Source of the DNA: Chitinophaga varians | Lineage (GTDB): Bacteria; Bacteroidota; Bacteroidia; Chitinophagales; Chitinophagaceae | Length of the DNA: 64,000 nt | Assembly: GCF_012641275.1 (NCBI RefSeq) | Contig: NZ_JABAIA010000004.1 | Span: forward strand, 248,001 to 312,000 | Direction of reading: 5' to 3' | In this document: piece by piece, positions 7,324 through 17,400 of the stretch | How the letters are laid out: each line of letters starts with the position of its first letter | Numbering within the stretch: position 1 is the first letter of the stretch | Program-made: the position numbers and the translations under genes | Notes under the pieces: model-generated | The model's input: only the letters and a program-made list of their open reading frames with translations | Database searches by the model: none | What the model was told of the DNA's origin: nothing

Positions 7324-9753
7324 ATGCTTGCAAACTATCTAAAGTTAGCCCTCAGAAACCTCCGCTTTAAAAAAGGGCAGTCTTATGTTTTTATCAATAT
7401 TTTAGGTCTTGCAGCAGCTATTGGCGTCGCGCTGCTTTTGTTTGCAGTGGTCCGGTTTGAGTCAAACTACGATTCCTTTCACAAGAGGGGCAAAGATATA
7501 TACCGTATTGTCACAAAGGATGCTTTTTCCGGAGGAGAGGCTTTTAAATCCGGGGTGCCTTACCAGCTGGCGGATTATGTAAAGTTAAACCTGCCACAGG
7601 TAAAGCGGCTTACATCCATCGATGCAGTGTATGGCAGCCAGATCATTGTTCCTGCAGGTGCGGGAGTGGGTACATCTGATGGAAAATACAAGGAAGATGA
7701 GGGTGTTTTTTTTACGGGCCCGGAATACTTTGACATATTTGACGCTGTGTGGTTGTCCGGTAATTCTGCTGCGCTTGCCGAGCCTAATACAGTCGTGCTG
7801 AATAAAACAGTTGCGGCAAAATACTTCGGGCAATGGCAGAATGCTATAGGACGCTATATTCGGATGGACCAGACGTTGATGCTCCAGGTGGCAGGTGTGA
7901 TCGAAGATTTTCCGGCCAACAGTGATTTCCCTATGCGATTGATCGTGTCATACGGTACCCTTAAAAACAATGCCGGTAAATATGGATATGACCAGAACCT
8001 TGATTATATAAACAGCAGTCACCAGTTGTTCATGCTCATGCCGGGCAATACTAACGAAGAACAAATCAATGCACAGCTAACAGAGTTGTCCAATAAGATG
8101 TACGCCAATAAGGGGGGCATTGGAAAGTTCCATTTTTTGCTGCCATTAAAGGAGAATCATTTTGACAGCCGCTTCAGTAACTTCGGAGATCATACAGCGA
8201 GCCGGTCAACCCTACGGATATTGGCGTTAATTGGCCAGCTGATTATTATAATGGCTTCGATCAATTTTATTAACATTGCCACTGCCAGGGCCAGTCACAG
8301 GGCAAAAGAAATTGGCATCCGTAAGGTATTGGGCAGCGATCGTCGCCAGCTCATTATTCAACTGCTGCTTGAAACCGGAGCGATTGTTCTCTTTTCTACC
8401 CTGTTAGGTGCACTGATTGCCGGATTGTTGCTGCCTCACCTGAACAATATGATCAATATTCATGCACATTTAATGTTATTGGATAAAAGCAACCTTTTGG
8501 TCCTGGTGTTGATCTTTATATCCGTAACGTTGCTGGCCGGTATGTATCCGGCTTTTGTGCTGTCAGGCCTTAAGCCTATCGCCGCCTTAAAGAGACATGT
8601 AAAAGGAAAGGCAGGGGGTGGCATCCAACTGAGGAAAGTGCTTGTGGTTGTTCAGTTTTCCATTTTACAAATGTTGATGATAGCAACAATTGTGATCATG
8701 ACGCAGATGAATTTCATTCGTTATGCTGATTTGGGGTACGATAAAAGTGGCGTATTTATGGTCCCTTGTTATGCGGATTCAACAAATGCCTATCGGCTGC
8801 AGTCGCTCAAAAACCAGTTGCTCGAAGTTCCGGGGGTACAAGCCGTCAGCTTTGCTACAGACCCTCCTTCTTCTGACAATAACTGGAGCAGTAATTTTTA
8901 TTTCGATCATTCAAAAAAGAATGTAGGCTTTAATGTTTTCCTGAAGTTTTCCGATGCAGATTATTTCAGGACCTTTGACTTGAAAGTTCTTGCAGGGAAG
9001 GCCTTTTCGGCAGGGGATACGACACGTGAATTTGTAGTGAATGAAACATTCGTTAGAAAGCTGGAGCTTAAAAATAACGAGGACATTATCGGTAAAACGA
9101 TCCGGATCGGCACCGGGAACTGGTATCCTATTGTGGGGGTGGTGAAAGATTTTAAAACCAATTCGCTTCGTGAAGATATAAAGCCGATGGCAATTGCCAT
9201 TAACAGAAGCGCGTATTCACAGATCAATATCAAGATGGCTGCCACTACCCATCTTCAGGAGCCGATCACACATATCAGTAATATCTGGCAGTCGTTTTTC
9301 CCTGACTATGCTTTTACGGGTGAGTTCCTGGATGAGTCCATTGCCCGTTTTTACCGGCAGGAAACCCAGCTGGCAGCGTTGTACAAAAGTTTTTCAGTGA
9401 TAGCCCTGCTGATCTCATGTCTGGGCCTGTATAGCCTGATTGCTTTTATGACTTTGCACCGAAAGAAAGAAATTGCTGTTCGAAAGGTATTGGGCGCCAG
9501 TATAGGAGGTATTTTGCAACTCTTCTTAAAAGAGCTTTCCCTGCTCATTGGTATCTCTTTTTTAATCGCTATTCCAGTGGGGTATTGGGGCATTTCCAAA
9601 TGGTTGCAGAATTTTCCTTATCATATTAATATCAGTATATTACAATTCGTGACAGTATTTTTTATGACATTGTTGATTGCACTGTTAACATCGGGTTATA
9701 AGGTGCTTAAAGCGGCATTGGCTAATCCGAAAGAAAGTTTGCAGGGCGAGTAG
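7324..9753 (+). CDS. FtsX/MacB-type ABC transporter permease
   Basis: This 809-residue protein has the double-FtsX layout common in Bacteroidota. An N-terminal helix (about 21-43) is followed by a MacB-like periplasmic domain and three helices near 300-420 preceded by NIATARASHRAKEIGIRKVLGS. A second half has the repeat signature HRKKEIAVRKVLGAS near 715 and three final helices. Such permeases belong to mechanotransmission-type ABC systems. No ATP-binding subunit is adjacent, so a partner must be encoded elsewhere. It starts 11 bases after the last RiPP-cluster gene on the same strand and is followed by a terminator, so it may end the operon and could serve in self-protection or signalling, but such permeases are very common and the link is unproven. 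Confidence 0.9.
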   Translation: MLANYLKLALRNLRFKKGQSYVFINILGLAAAIGVALLLFAVVRFESNYDSFHKRGKDIYRIVTKDAFSGGEAFKSGVPYQLADYVKLNLPQVKRLTSIDAVYGSQIIVPAGAGVGTSDGKYKEDEGVFFTGPEYFDIFDAVWLSGNSAALAEPNTVVLNKTVAAKYFGQWQNAIGRYIRMDQTLMLQVAGVIEDFPANSDFPMRLIVSYGTLKNNAGKYGYDQNLDYINSSHQLFMLMPGNTNEEQINAQLTELSNKMYANKGGIGKFHFLLPLKENHFDSRFSNFGDHTASRSTLRILALIGQLIIIMASINFINIATARASHRAKEIGIRKVLGSDRRQLIIQLLLETGAIVLFSTLLGALIAGLLLPHLNNMINIHAHLMLLDKSNLLVLVLIFISVTLLAGMYPAFVLSGLKPIAALKRHVKGKAGGGIQLRKVLVVVQFSILQMLMIATIVIMTQMNFIRYADLGYDKSGVFMVPCYADSTNAYRLQSLKNQLLEVPGVQAVSFATDPPSSDNNWSSNFYFDHSKKNVGFNVFLKFSDADYFRTFDLKVLAGKAFSAGDTTREFVVNETFVRKLELKNNEDIIGKTIRIGTGNWYPIVGVVKDFKTNSLREDIKPMAIAINRSAYSQINIKMAATTHLQEPITHISNIWQSFFPDYAFTGEFLDESIARFYRQETQLAALYKSFSVIALLISCLGLYSLIAFMTLHRKKEIAVRKVLGASIGGILQLFLKELSLLIGISFLIAIPVGYWGISKWLQNFPYHINISILQFVTVFFMTLLIALLTSGYKVLKAALANPKESLQGE

Positions 9754-9809
9754 GCCAACGCTTTTTTGCATTACCCTTATTACACGTTATCATCATCATA
9801 GATTCTGCA

Positions 9810-9844
9810 AAGCACCCAGCCCGTATGGCGTTGGGTGCTTTTTT
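9810..9844 (+). terminator. Rho-independent terminator after the RiPP-cluster operon
   Basis: A 9-bp stem (AAGCACCCA 9810-9818 with TGGGTGCTT 9832-9840) is followed by a run of T. It lies 57 bases after the permease stop and probably ends the operon that begins upstream of the window. Confidence 0.85.
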
Positions 9845-9987
9845 ATTTGGACCTGTGTTCTGTATTCTTTATTCTCTGTTAACCCAATACCTCGTCCCGG
9901 TAAGAATCATTGTCAGAGATCCGGTATAGAACAGGACCGTCTCTATGCTGAGGCGGCCCTGGATACGGGCGGAAGTTCGTTGAGGTC

Positions 9988-10404
9988 TTATTTTTGAAAG
10001 TCTGATCCGCTTTTCTGCAAACGTACCCACAATAACGCCCCCAATATAAAAAACACACTCTCGATCACCAGCCATTGTGTTCCAAAAGCACCCAGCGGGC
10101 CTTCTACCGCCCAGGTGATGACCCTGGACAGGGCATAAAGTCCCCAAAGCCAACAAAGAAAAACAACCCCCTGCTGGATGTCCTTTATCGCCCAACGTAC
10201 GAGCATGACCGTGATCGTTAATCCTACACCGCCATATACGCCTCTGATGGAACTAAATGCATCATTGTTGGGCAGCTTCACCTGTACCAGGTCCATGACT
10301 GCCTGCGGACTAAAAAAGCCCATCATGCTGACCATAAAAAAACTTCCCGCAGACAGAAGCAGGTAGATGCGGGATAGTACTTTAATTGTTCGGGAAAAAT
10401 TCAT
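9988..10404 (-). CDS. DUF4345 family membrane protein
   Basis: This small protein (138 residues from the ATG at 10404, 145 from the ATG at 10425) has four hydrophobic segments, with FFSPQAVMDLV and SSIRGVYGGVGLTI in the first half as in DUF4345 proteins. The function of the family is unknown; it is an inner-membrane protein. I chose 10404 because the hydrophobic N-terminus follows directly. It is transcribed alone, facing away from the RiPP operon terminator and downstream of the SulP gene on the same strand. Confidence 0.75.
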   Translation of the reverse strand: MNFSRTIKVLSRIYLLLSAGSFFMVSMMGFFSPQAVMDLVQVKLPNNDAFSSIRGVYGGVGLTITVMLVRWAIKDIQQGVVFLCWLWGLYALSRVITWAVEGPLGAFGTQWLVIESVFFILGALLWVRLQKSGSDFQK

Positions 10405-10505
10405 ATTGACACGTTTATAATGCAAATGTGGAAGTACTGCATTAATAAAATCTTTGTGCGTGTCAAGATTTTTGTACGAATAATTTACCTGGATAAATAC
10501 AGTTT

Positions 10506-12044
10506 TTAGCCGGATGCCCGGTCGGTTGCCACGCGGTAATATGGATCTTCCATTATATTCACTTCAATCACCCCTTCTGCATTTTTAAGGAGTGTACGGC
10601 AATCTTCGCTAAGATGCTGGAGATGCAGTTTTTTATTTACCTTTTGGTATCGTTCCGTGAGTTTGTTGAGCGCATCGATGGCGCTCATGTCAGCAACACG
10701 GCTTTCTTTAAAATCGATGATCACTTTATCCGGGTCGTTGAGCACATCAAATTTTTCCAGGAAAGTGGTCACAGAACCGAAGAACAGAGGCCCGAAGATC
10801 TCATAGTGTTTGACGCCGTTTTCATCGGTGTATTTCCGGGCACGGATACGTTTGGCGCTTTCCCAGGAAAATACCAGCGCTGAAATAATGATACCTATCA
10901 ATACTGCTAAGGCCAGATTATGCAGCCACACGGTGATACCGGCCACCAATATACCTACGATAATGTCATGGCGGGGCATTTTGTTGATGATGCGTAAACT
11001 GGTCCATTCAAATGTGCCGATCGCCACCATCATCATCACGCCTACGAGCGCAGCCATCGGCACACGTTCGATAATAGGAGCGCCGAAGAGGATGATCAGC
11101 AGAATGGTCAGTGCCGCTATGATGCCCGATAACCGCGCCCTGGAGCCAGCCGACAGGTTGACAAAAGACTGCGCGATCATGGCACAGCCGCCCATGCCGG
11201 TAAAAAAGCCGTTGACAACGTTGGCCGTTCCCTGTGCGACCGCCTCTTTGTTGCCTCGCCCTTTGGTGCCGGTGATTTCATCTACCACGTTCAGGGTAAG
11301 CAGGCTTTCTATCAGTCCCACGCCCGCCATTACCAATGAATAAGGGAAGATGACCTGCAGCGTTTCAATATTGAAAGGAACAGAAGGAATATGGAAAGGA
11401 GGGAAACCGCCGCTGATGGAAGCAATGTCCTTCACTGTTTTGGTGTCGATGGTGAACCCAAAAACAAGCAGGGAAACCACGATAATAGCTACCAGGGAGG
11501 CGGGTATGGCCTTCGTGATTTTAGGGAAGATGATGACGATCAGGATGGTTAATACCACCAGCGCCAGCATGGTCCATAGCGCCGGCCCGCTGAGCCATGC
11601 GGTGCCGCCCGGGACTTTAAACTGTTGTACCTGTGCCATGAAGATAACGATCGCCAGCCCGTTTACGAAGCCGTACATCACCGGTTGAGGGACGAGACGA
11701 ATAAATTTACCGAGCCGGAATATACCAACGAGAATTTGAAATACGCCGGCCAGTGCCACCGCTGCAAATACATATTCCACGCCGTGCGACTGCATCAGGG
11801 CGATCAGAACGATCACCGTAGCGCCGGCGCCACCGGACACCATTCCCGGCCTGCCGCCAAAAACAGCTGTGATCAGCCCCATTAAAAATGCCGCATACAA
11901 GCCGGTCAAAGGAGATAATCCCGCCAGGATGGCAAAGGACAAAGATTCCGGGATCATGGTCATGGCTACGGTAAACCCTGCTAAAACTTCGGTCTTGTAA
12001 TTGACTTTCTGCGAAAAGTCAAATAAATTAAAGTAGACCTTCAT
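10506..12044 (-). CDS. SulP-family inorganic anion transporter with STAS domain
   Basis: This 512-residue inner-membrane protein has the SulP/SLC26 layout. An N-terminal SLSFAILAGLSPLTGLYAAF segment is followed by about a dozen membrane helices, a conserved AQSFVNLSAGSRARLSGI stretch near residues 290-310, and a C-terminal cytosolic STAS domain from about residue 400, with VADMSAIDALNKL as its phosphorylation-loop-like segment. Members carry sulfate, bicarbonate or other anions with sodium or proton; the substrate cannot be read from the sequence. A good promoter lies at 12205-12234 on the same strand. It is separated by about 80 bases from the DUF4345 gene. Confidence 0.93.
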   Translation of the reverse strand: MKVYFNLFDFSQKVNYKTEVLAGFTVAMTMIPESLSFAILAGLSPLTGLYAAFLMGLITAVFGGRPGMVSGGAGATVIVLIALMQSHGVEYVFAAVALAGVFQILVGIFRLGKFIRLVPQPVMYGFVNGLAIVIFMAQVQQFKVPGGTAWLSGPALWTMLALVVLTILIVIIFPKITKAIPASLVAIIVVSLLVFGFTIDTKTVKDIASISGGFPPFHIPSVPFNIETLQVIFPYSLVMAGVGLIESLLTLNVVDEITGTKGRGNKEAVAQGTANVVNGFFTGMGGCAMIAQSFVNLSAGSRARLSGIIAALTILLIILFGAPIIERVPMAALVGVMMMVAIGTFEWTSLRIINKMPRHDIIVGILVAGITVWLHNLALAVLIGIIISALVFSWESAKRIRARKYTDENGVKHYEIFGPLFFGSVTTFLEKFDVLNDPDKVIIDFKESRVADMSAIDALNKLTERYQKVNKKLHLQHLSEDCRTLLKNAEGVIEVNIMEDPYYRVATDRASG

Positions 12045-12204
12045 GCTGACGAAAGATTAAAAAATATTAAATAAACAATCATGTAACTGGACTGAACAGA
12101 TAGCTATGGTCTGGCCGGAATGCCAGGCGGACGCTGGTGGCAGCGTATATACAATCAAGGTGGAGTAACCGGAGATGGTGTAGTCGTATTGTTCATTTCG
12201 TTGA

Positions 12205-12234
12205 CGAAGGTAGTAAAAAGCAGGTAAAATGCAA
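12205..12234 (-). promoter_or_regulatory. Bacteroidota-type promoter for the SulP gene
   Basis: Reading the minus strand, TTG (12234-12232) is followed after 19 bases by TACCTTCG (12212-12205). This is one base off the TANNTTTG -7 element at the standard spacing. It leaves a leader of about 155 bases before the SulP start. Confidence 0.5.
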
Positions 12235-12251
12235 CACTAAACGGCAGTGGC

Positions 12252-12282
12252 TTGTTTATCTCCGGTTGAAAGCTTAGTTTTG
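12252..12282 (+). promoter_or_regulatory. Bacteroidota-type promoter for the ECF sigma factor gene
   Basis: TTG (12252-12254), 20 bases, then TAGTTTTG (12275-12282), a full match to TANNTTTG at normal spacing. It is about 80 bases before the sigma factor start. With the oppositely directed SulP promoter it fills the 316-base intergenic stretch 12045-12360; I see nothing else there. Confidence 0.55.
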
Positions 12283-12360
12283 AACGGACAACAACCGCGA
12301 TAAAAATCAACCAGGAAATCAAGGACAATTGCCGGCAATAGCAGTGTTATACATATTAAG

Positions 12361-12921
12361 ATGATGACAGACTACACCTTCTATGCTGATGAAGAGCTGG
12401 TTCAACTGATGGCCGCTGATGACCACGCCGCGTTTACTGAAATTTATAACCGGTATTGGAAACGCCTGTATGTGCTGGCCTATGACCGCCTGCATTCCCG
12501 TGAACTGGCGGAAGACGTGGTACAGGACGTGTTTACCGGTTTGTGGCAACGCAGAAGCCAGTCTGTTATCCGGTCACTGCCCGCTTATCTCGCTACGGCC
12601 AACCGTTATGCTGTATTTGCCCAGCTATCCAAAACAGCCCGTGTTACCACCGTGGAGGCGCTGCCCGAATCATTGCAGGCAGTGACGGATGAAACGGCGC
12701 AACTGCATTTTCTACAGCAGTCCATGGAAAACCAACTGAAGCAACTACCTGAAAAATGCCGCCTTGTTTTTAACTACAGCCGCCATGCCGGCCTTACCAA
12801 CCGCGAAATTGCCGACCAGCTGCAGATCTCCGAGAAAGCTGTGGAGAAACACATTTCCAAAGCGCTGCAACGGCTACGTGTACAGTTCCGGAATTATTTC
12901 CATGCTATCTTCCTTTGTTGA
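12361..12921 (+). CDS. ECF RNA polymerase sigma-70 factor
   Basis: This 186-residue protein has region 2 (AFTEIYNRYWKRLYVLAYDR, then AEDVVQDVFTGLWQRR) and region 4 (LPEKCRLVFNYSRHAGLTNREIADQLQISEKAVEKHISKAL). This is the standard two-domain form of the Bacteroidota sigma family found beside FecR. It is the first gene of a sigma/FecR/SusC/SusD set. In such sets the SusC receptor signals through FecR to release the sigma factor, which then transcribes the susCD genes. It begins with two ATG codons; the first is used here. Confidence 0.93.
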   Translation: MMTDYTFYADEELVQLMAADDHAAFTEIYNRYWKRLYVLAYDRLHSRELAEDVVQDVFTGLWQRRSQSVIRSLPAYLATANRYAVFAQLSKTARVTTVEALPESLQAVTDETAQLHFLQQSMENQLKQLPEKCRLVFNYSRHAGLTNREIADQLQISEKAVEKHISKALQRLRVQFRNYFHAIFLC

Positions 12922-13001
12922 AAATTTTTTTTCTTCGGGAGGTAGGGTAAGTACTCCGTTTCCACACTTACATAATATAACACCTGTAAATTCTAAAATG
13001 G

Positions 13002-14144
13002 ATGGACAAGAACGAACTGGCTATGCTATCAGCAAAGTATCTGGCCGGTACCGCCAGTGAAGAGGAAGTGGGACGTTTGTTGCAGTGGTACAATGCCTAT
13101 GATGCACAGGAACTGACAGCTTATGTGACGGTGGAAGGGGAGGAGACGGAAGAACGCCTGAAGGACCGGATGTACCTCCGCCTGCAGGCTGCCACGCAGC
13201 CTCCCGAACGCAGGAGGGCATTGTATATGCAGGGCTGGCCCGGGAAAGTGGCTGCTGCTGTGCTGGTGCTGGTGATGGCCGGTGGTGGGTACTATCTCTT
13301 TAATAAGGTACGTCAACCTGCTCCTGTTGCGGGTGCGGCGTCCCTGGCGGTACGTCCCGGAAGCGATAAGGCAACGCTCACGCTGGCCGATGGCTCCGTG
13401 GTAAACCTCGACAGCATCGGCACCGGAACGGTGACATTGCAGGGTGTGAAAATGGAGAAGACCACACAGGGACAGATCGTTTATAAGGACAATGGCAACG
13501 CGGCGGTGAACAACGTATTACGCACGCCGAGAGGCGGACAGTATAAGGTAACATTGCCGGACGGCACAGACGTATGGCTGAATGCGTCTTCTTCCATCAG
13601 CTATCCGACGGCGTTCTCAGGAAGCAGCAGAAATGTGTCTGTGACCGGGGAAGTATATTTTGAAGTGGCCGCGGACGCCGCCCGTCCGTTTGAGGTGAAA
13701 GTGAATGATATCAGTGTGCTGGTGTTAGGCACGCATTTTAATATCAACGCCTATGACGATGAGCAAACGGTCAAAACCACACTGCTGGAAGGGGCCGTGC
13801 TGGTAAGGACGCCCGAAGCGTTCAAACACCTGGAGCCCGGTCAGCAGGCGAAAATAAAGCCAGGCAGCAACCAGATCGAATGGCTGAAACATGTGGACGT
13901 AAACAGTGCTGTCGCCTGGAAAAACGGCTATTTTTCTTTTGACGACGCAGACATCCCTACCGTGATGCGGCAGCTGGCAAGATGGTATGATATGGATGTC
14001 GTTTATGCAGGGAATGTACCGGAAGGCACCTTCACCGGCGAGATCGGAAGAAACCTTACGCAGGACCAGTTGATGAAGATATTGAAACAGGCGAGAATTA
14101 ATTTCAAACTGGAAGAAGGAAGAAGACTTGTTATTTATCCGTAG
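13002..14144 (+). CDS. FecR-family anti-sigma factor
   Basis: This 380-residue protein has a short N-terminal cytosolic sigma-binding region (to about residue 80), one membrane helix (about 84-101) and a periplasmic FecR domain (TPRGGQYKVTLPDGTDVWLNAS near 173, then FEVKVNDISVLVLGTHFNIN). The C-terminal DUF4974 domain (PTVMRQLARWYDMDV) resembles STN and contacts the receptor. It lies 80 bases after the sigma factor and before the SusC gene. A hairpin separates it from SusC. Confidence 0.93.
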   Translation: MDKNELAMLSAKYLAGTASEEEVGRLLQWYNAYDAQELTAYVTVEGEETEERLKDRMYLRLQAATQPPERRRALYMQGWPGKVAAAVLVLVMAGGGYYLFNKVRQPAPVAGAASLAVRPGSDKATLTLADGSVVNLDSIGTGTVTLQGVKMEKTTQGQIVYKDNGNAAVNNVLRTPRGGQYKVTLPDGTDVWLNASSSISYPTAFSGSSRNVSVTGEVYFEVAADAARPFEVKVNDISVLVLGTHFNINAYDDEQTVKTTLLEGAVLVRTPEAFKHLEPGQQAKIKPGSNQIEWLKHVDVNSAVAWKNGYFSFDDADIPTVMRQLARWYDMDVVYAGNVPEGTFTGEIGRNLTQDQLMKILKQARINFKLEEGRRLVIYP

Positions 14145-14314
14145 CAACCATTTATCAGAATCTATAACCAACCATTACCTACCGGTAACAGTAAAAACCG
14201 GTGAACCGTTTAACCGGGCCTGTACAAGGGCCTGAGCGATAGCTATCCATTAATACATGTTATGAAAGGAATGCAGCCCACCGGGTACGGGAGGCTTATG
14301 TTTCGTCCATAAAA

Positions 14315-14350
14315 AAACCTGGTGTCAAGATTGGCGTCCGCACCAGGTTT
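14315..14350 (+). terminator. Hairpin between fecR and susC (terminator or attenuator)
   Basis: AAACCTGGTG (14315-14324) pairs with CACCAGGTTT (14341-14350), a 10-bp stem with a 16-base loop, but only TTTGACT follows. It lies in the 296-base gap between FecR and SusC. It may end the regulatory transcript so that SusC/SusD are transcribed from their own promoter, or act as an attenuator. Confidence 0.45.
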
Positions 14351-14440
14351 GACTGTTGGTTAACCCTTTTTCTGAACCCTTCCTGCTACCCTTTACAGGG
14401 TGGATGGGAAACATTTGTCAACCAAAAATCAACCTAAGGT

Positions 14441-17400
14441 ATGAAAATTAATGTTGTCTGCAACAGGCACCAAACTTTTGTATCAACCGGGGGCGACAGG
14501 CCCCCGCTGGCCGAAAACTACCGTGTGACCAAAATCTGGAGAGCAATGAAATTGACCGCTTTTTTATTAACGGCGGCGGCGTTACATATCTACGCCACCG
14601 GGAAATCCCAGACCGTTACTGTGGCATGCAAAAACATGCCGTTACAACAGGTGTTCAGTGTGATCAAACAACAAACAGGATTCGTATTTTTTTACAGGAA
14701 CCAGGATTTGTCAGATGTCCGCCCCGTATCTGCGGACATACGCGAACAACCGTTGAAAACCGCCCTGGCAAGGATACTGCTGGACAAACCCCTCTCATTT
14801 GACATCGAAGGCAATACGATTGTCATTTCCCGGAAACTGCCCGCCGCGGAAACAAAGCCGGAACAACCGGACCTGTTTCCTCCGCAGGACGTGCAGGGCA
14901 GGATCATCGACAAACACGGTGATCCGGTGCCTGGTGTCACCATCCGGGTGAAAGGCACCAACCTGGCTGCTATCACCGATCAGGCCGGCTTCTTTGTGCT
15001 GCGCAATGCAGATGCCCGGGCTGAACTGCTTGTTTCCTGCGTGGGCTTTGAATCAAAAAACATATCGCTCAACGGGAAAACAAAACTGGAAATACAGCTC
15101 AATGCCAAGGTGGATGACCTGAACCAATACGTAGTCGTGGGTTACGGCAGCACCAAAAGAAAAGACCTGACCGGTTCTGTCGCTTCCGTGAATGTGGAGG
15201 AAGTGAAGAACGTTCCTTTTGCCAGCATTGACCAGGCGCTGTCCGGCAAAGCAGCCGGCGTACAGGTCACCCAATCGGACGGTTCCCCCGGTGGCGTGGC
15301 CAAAATCCGCATCCGTGGCGGTACCTCGCTGCTAGGCGGCAACGACCCGCTATATATCATCGACGGGGTACAGGTGACCATTCAAAACCGCTATATCCAA
15401 AACCAGGCAGAAGTGGTGAACCCCATAGAAAGGGCCGGCAGCGATAATCCCAACAGTTCGGTGAACGGCTCTTTTACCCGCGGACTTAACAGCCTGGCAG
15501 GCCTTAACATCAACGATATCGAATCCATCGATATTTTGAAAGATGCTTCCGCCACCGCTATCTATGGCTCCAAGGCTGCCAATGGCGTAATCATCATCAC
15601 CACCAAAAAAGGTAAACTGAATCAGAAACCGGTGCTGGAAGCCAATTACTACGCCGGTGTCAGTCAACCTATACGCGAAAAACTGTTGAATGCGGAACAG
15701 TATGTAAACCTGTTACAGGAGGCAGCCCGCACTAAAAACGCCGTCAGGGCCGCAGCAGGGCAGGACCCGGACCCTATGGCCACCAACGTCATCAACCATC
15801 CCGAAAGCCTGGGCACTGCCAACACCGACTGGCTTAAGCTGGTGCTGCGGAACGCTATGACCCACAATGCTGATATTTCCGTACGGGGCGGTGGCTCCGG
15901 TTCCCGCTATTATACGTCCCTGGCCTACTCCAAACAGGACGGGGTGCTGAAAGGAACTGATTTTTCCCGCATCGCCGGTAAAATCAGCCTCGATAATGAA
16001 ATCACCGGCAAGCTGCGTATCATCACCAACCTGGACTATGGTTTCACCAAAAACAATATCACCAACGGTATATACCCTGCTGCCATGTATGCGCCGCCTA
16101 CCTTGCCGGCGTTTAACCCCGATGGCACACCCTACCAGTTCCTCGGTTCTCAGATCGGGGGATACGATTACCAGGGGTTCCAGAACCCTATGATATTACT
16201 GGACGGTATTAACACGGGCAAAACCGCCTCGCTCATCGGTTCACTCTCCGGTGATTATGACGTGCTGAAAAACCTGAAATTCAGAAGCACCCTTTCGGTG
16301 AACTATAACAATTTCCATCAGCAGAACTATGTGCCCAGCACGGCAGTCATCGCCTCCGCCAGTGGCGTGAGCAGTTCCAACGGCGGTACCGCTTCCCAGG
16401 GCCAGACGGAAGATGTGAACCTCTTCGTGGAAAATACCCTCACGTGGGACAAGCAGTTCAATGAAAACCACCGGCTGAACCTCCTGGGCGGTACCTCCTG
16501 GCAGAAATACCGTTTCAACTCTTTCTCTGCCAGCGGCCAGGGTTTCCCGGATGATAAATACCTGAACAATATCTCGTCCGCTGCCATTACGCTTCCTGCC
16601 ACAGGCAGCTCCGGGCAGAATGCATTGCTCAGTTTTTATATGCGCGCCAACTATGCGCTGAAAGAAAAATACCTGCTCACCTTCACCGGCCGTTCGGATG
16701 CTTCTTCCAAGTTCCCGGCGCACAACAGGGTGGGATATTTCCCTTCCGGTGGTGCCGCGTGGCGGGTTTCAGAAGAACCATTCATGAAAAAGGCCGCATG
16801 GGTCAACGAACTCAAACTGCGTGTCAGCGCCGGTTATACCGGTACACAGAACTTCGGTGACAACCTGTACTACACATTGTACACGCCCGGTTCCTATGGA
16901 GGCGTCAACGCACTTATTCCTTCGCAGCTGGGCAATAGCAAGATCAAGTGGGAATCTACCTTGCAGAAAGACCTGGGGCTGGACTTTGAACTGTTTGGTT
17001 CCCGTCTGCGGGGCGTGATCGGGTATTATGAAAAGATAACCACCGGTTTGTTGTTGTCTACACAACTGCCGCCCAGCTCTTCCTATAGCAGCGTGATATC
17101 CAATATCGCCACCATCAGCAACAAAGGGCTGGAGATCGATCTCCGTACGGATTTCATCAAACAAAAATATTTTCAATGGACAGGCGCCCTGAATATTTCC
17201 GGTAACCGTTCCAGGGTTGAAGATATCAATAATGATTTTTCAGACCCGAATGACGCGGGCGCCACGTACCTCAGCGCTAATGCGGTGGTGCGGAAAGGAG
17301 AGCCGCTGGGGCTTTTTTACGGCTATAAACAAACCGGTATTATCCGTGACCAGAAGCAGCTGGACGAGTACAAGAAGGTATTTGTATATGCGAAGTACTT

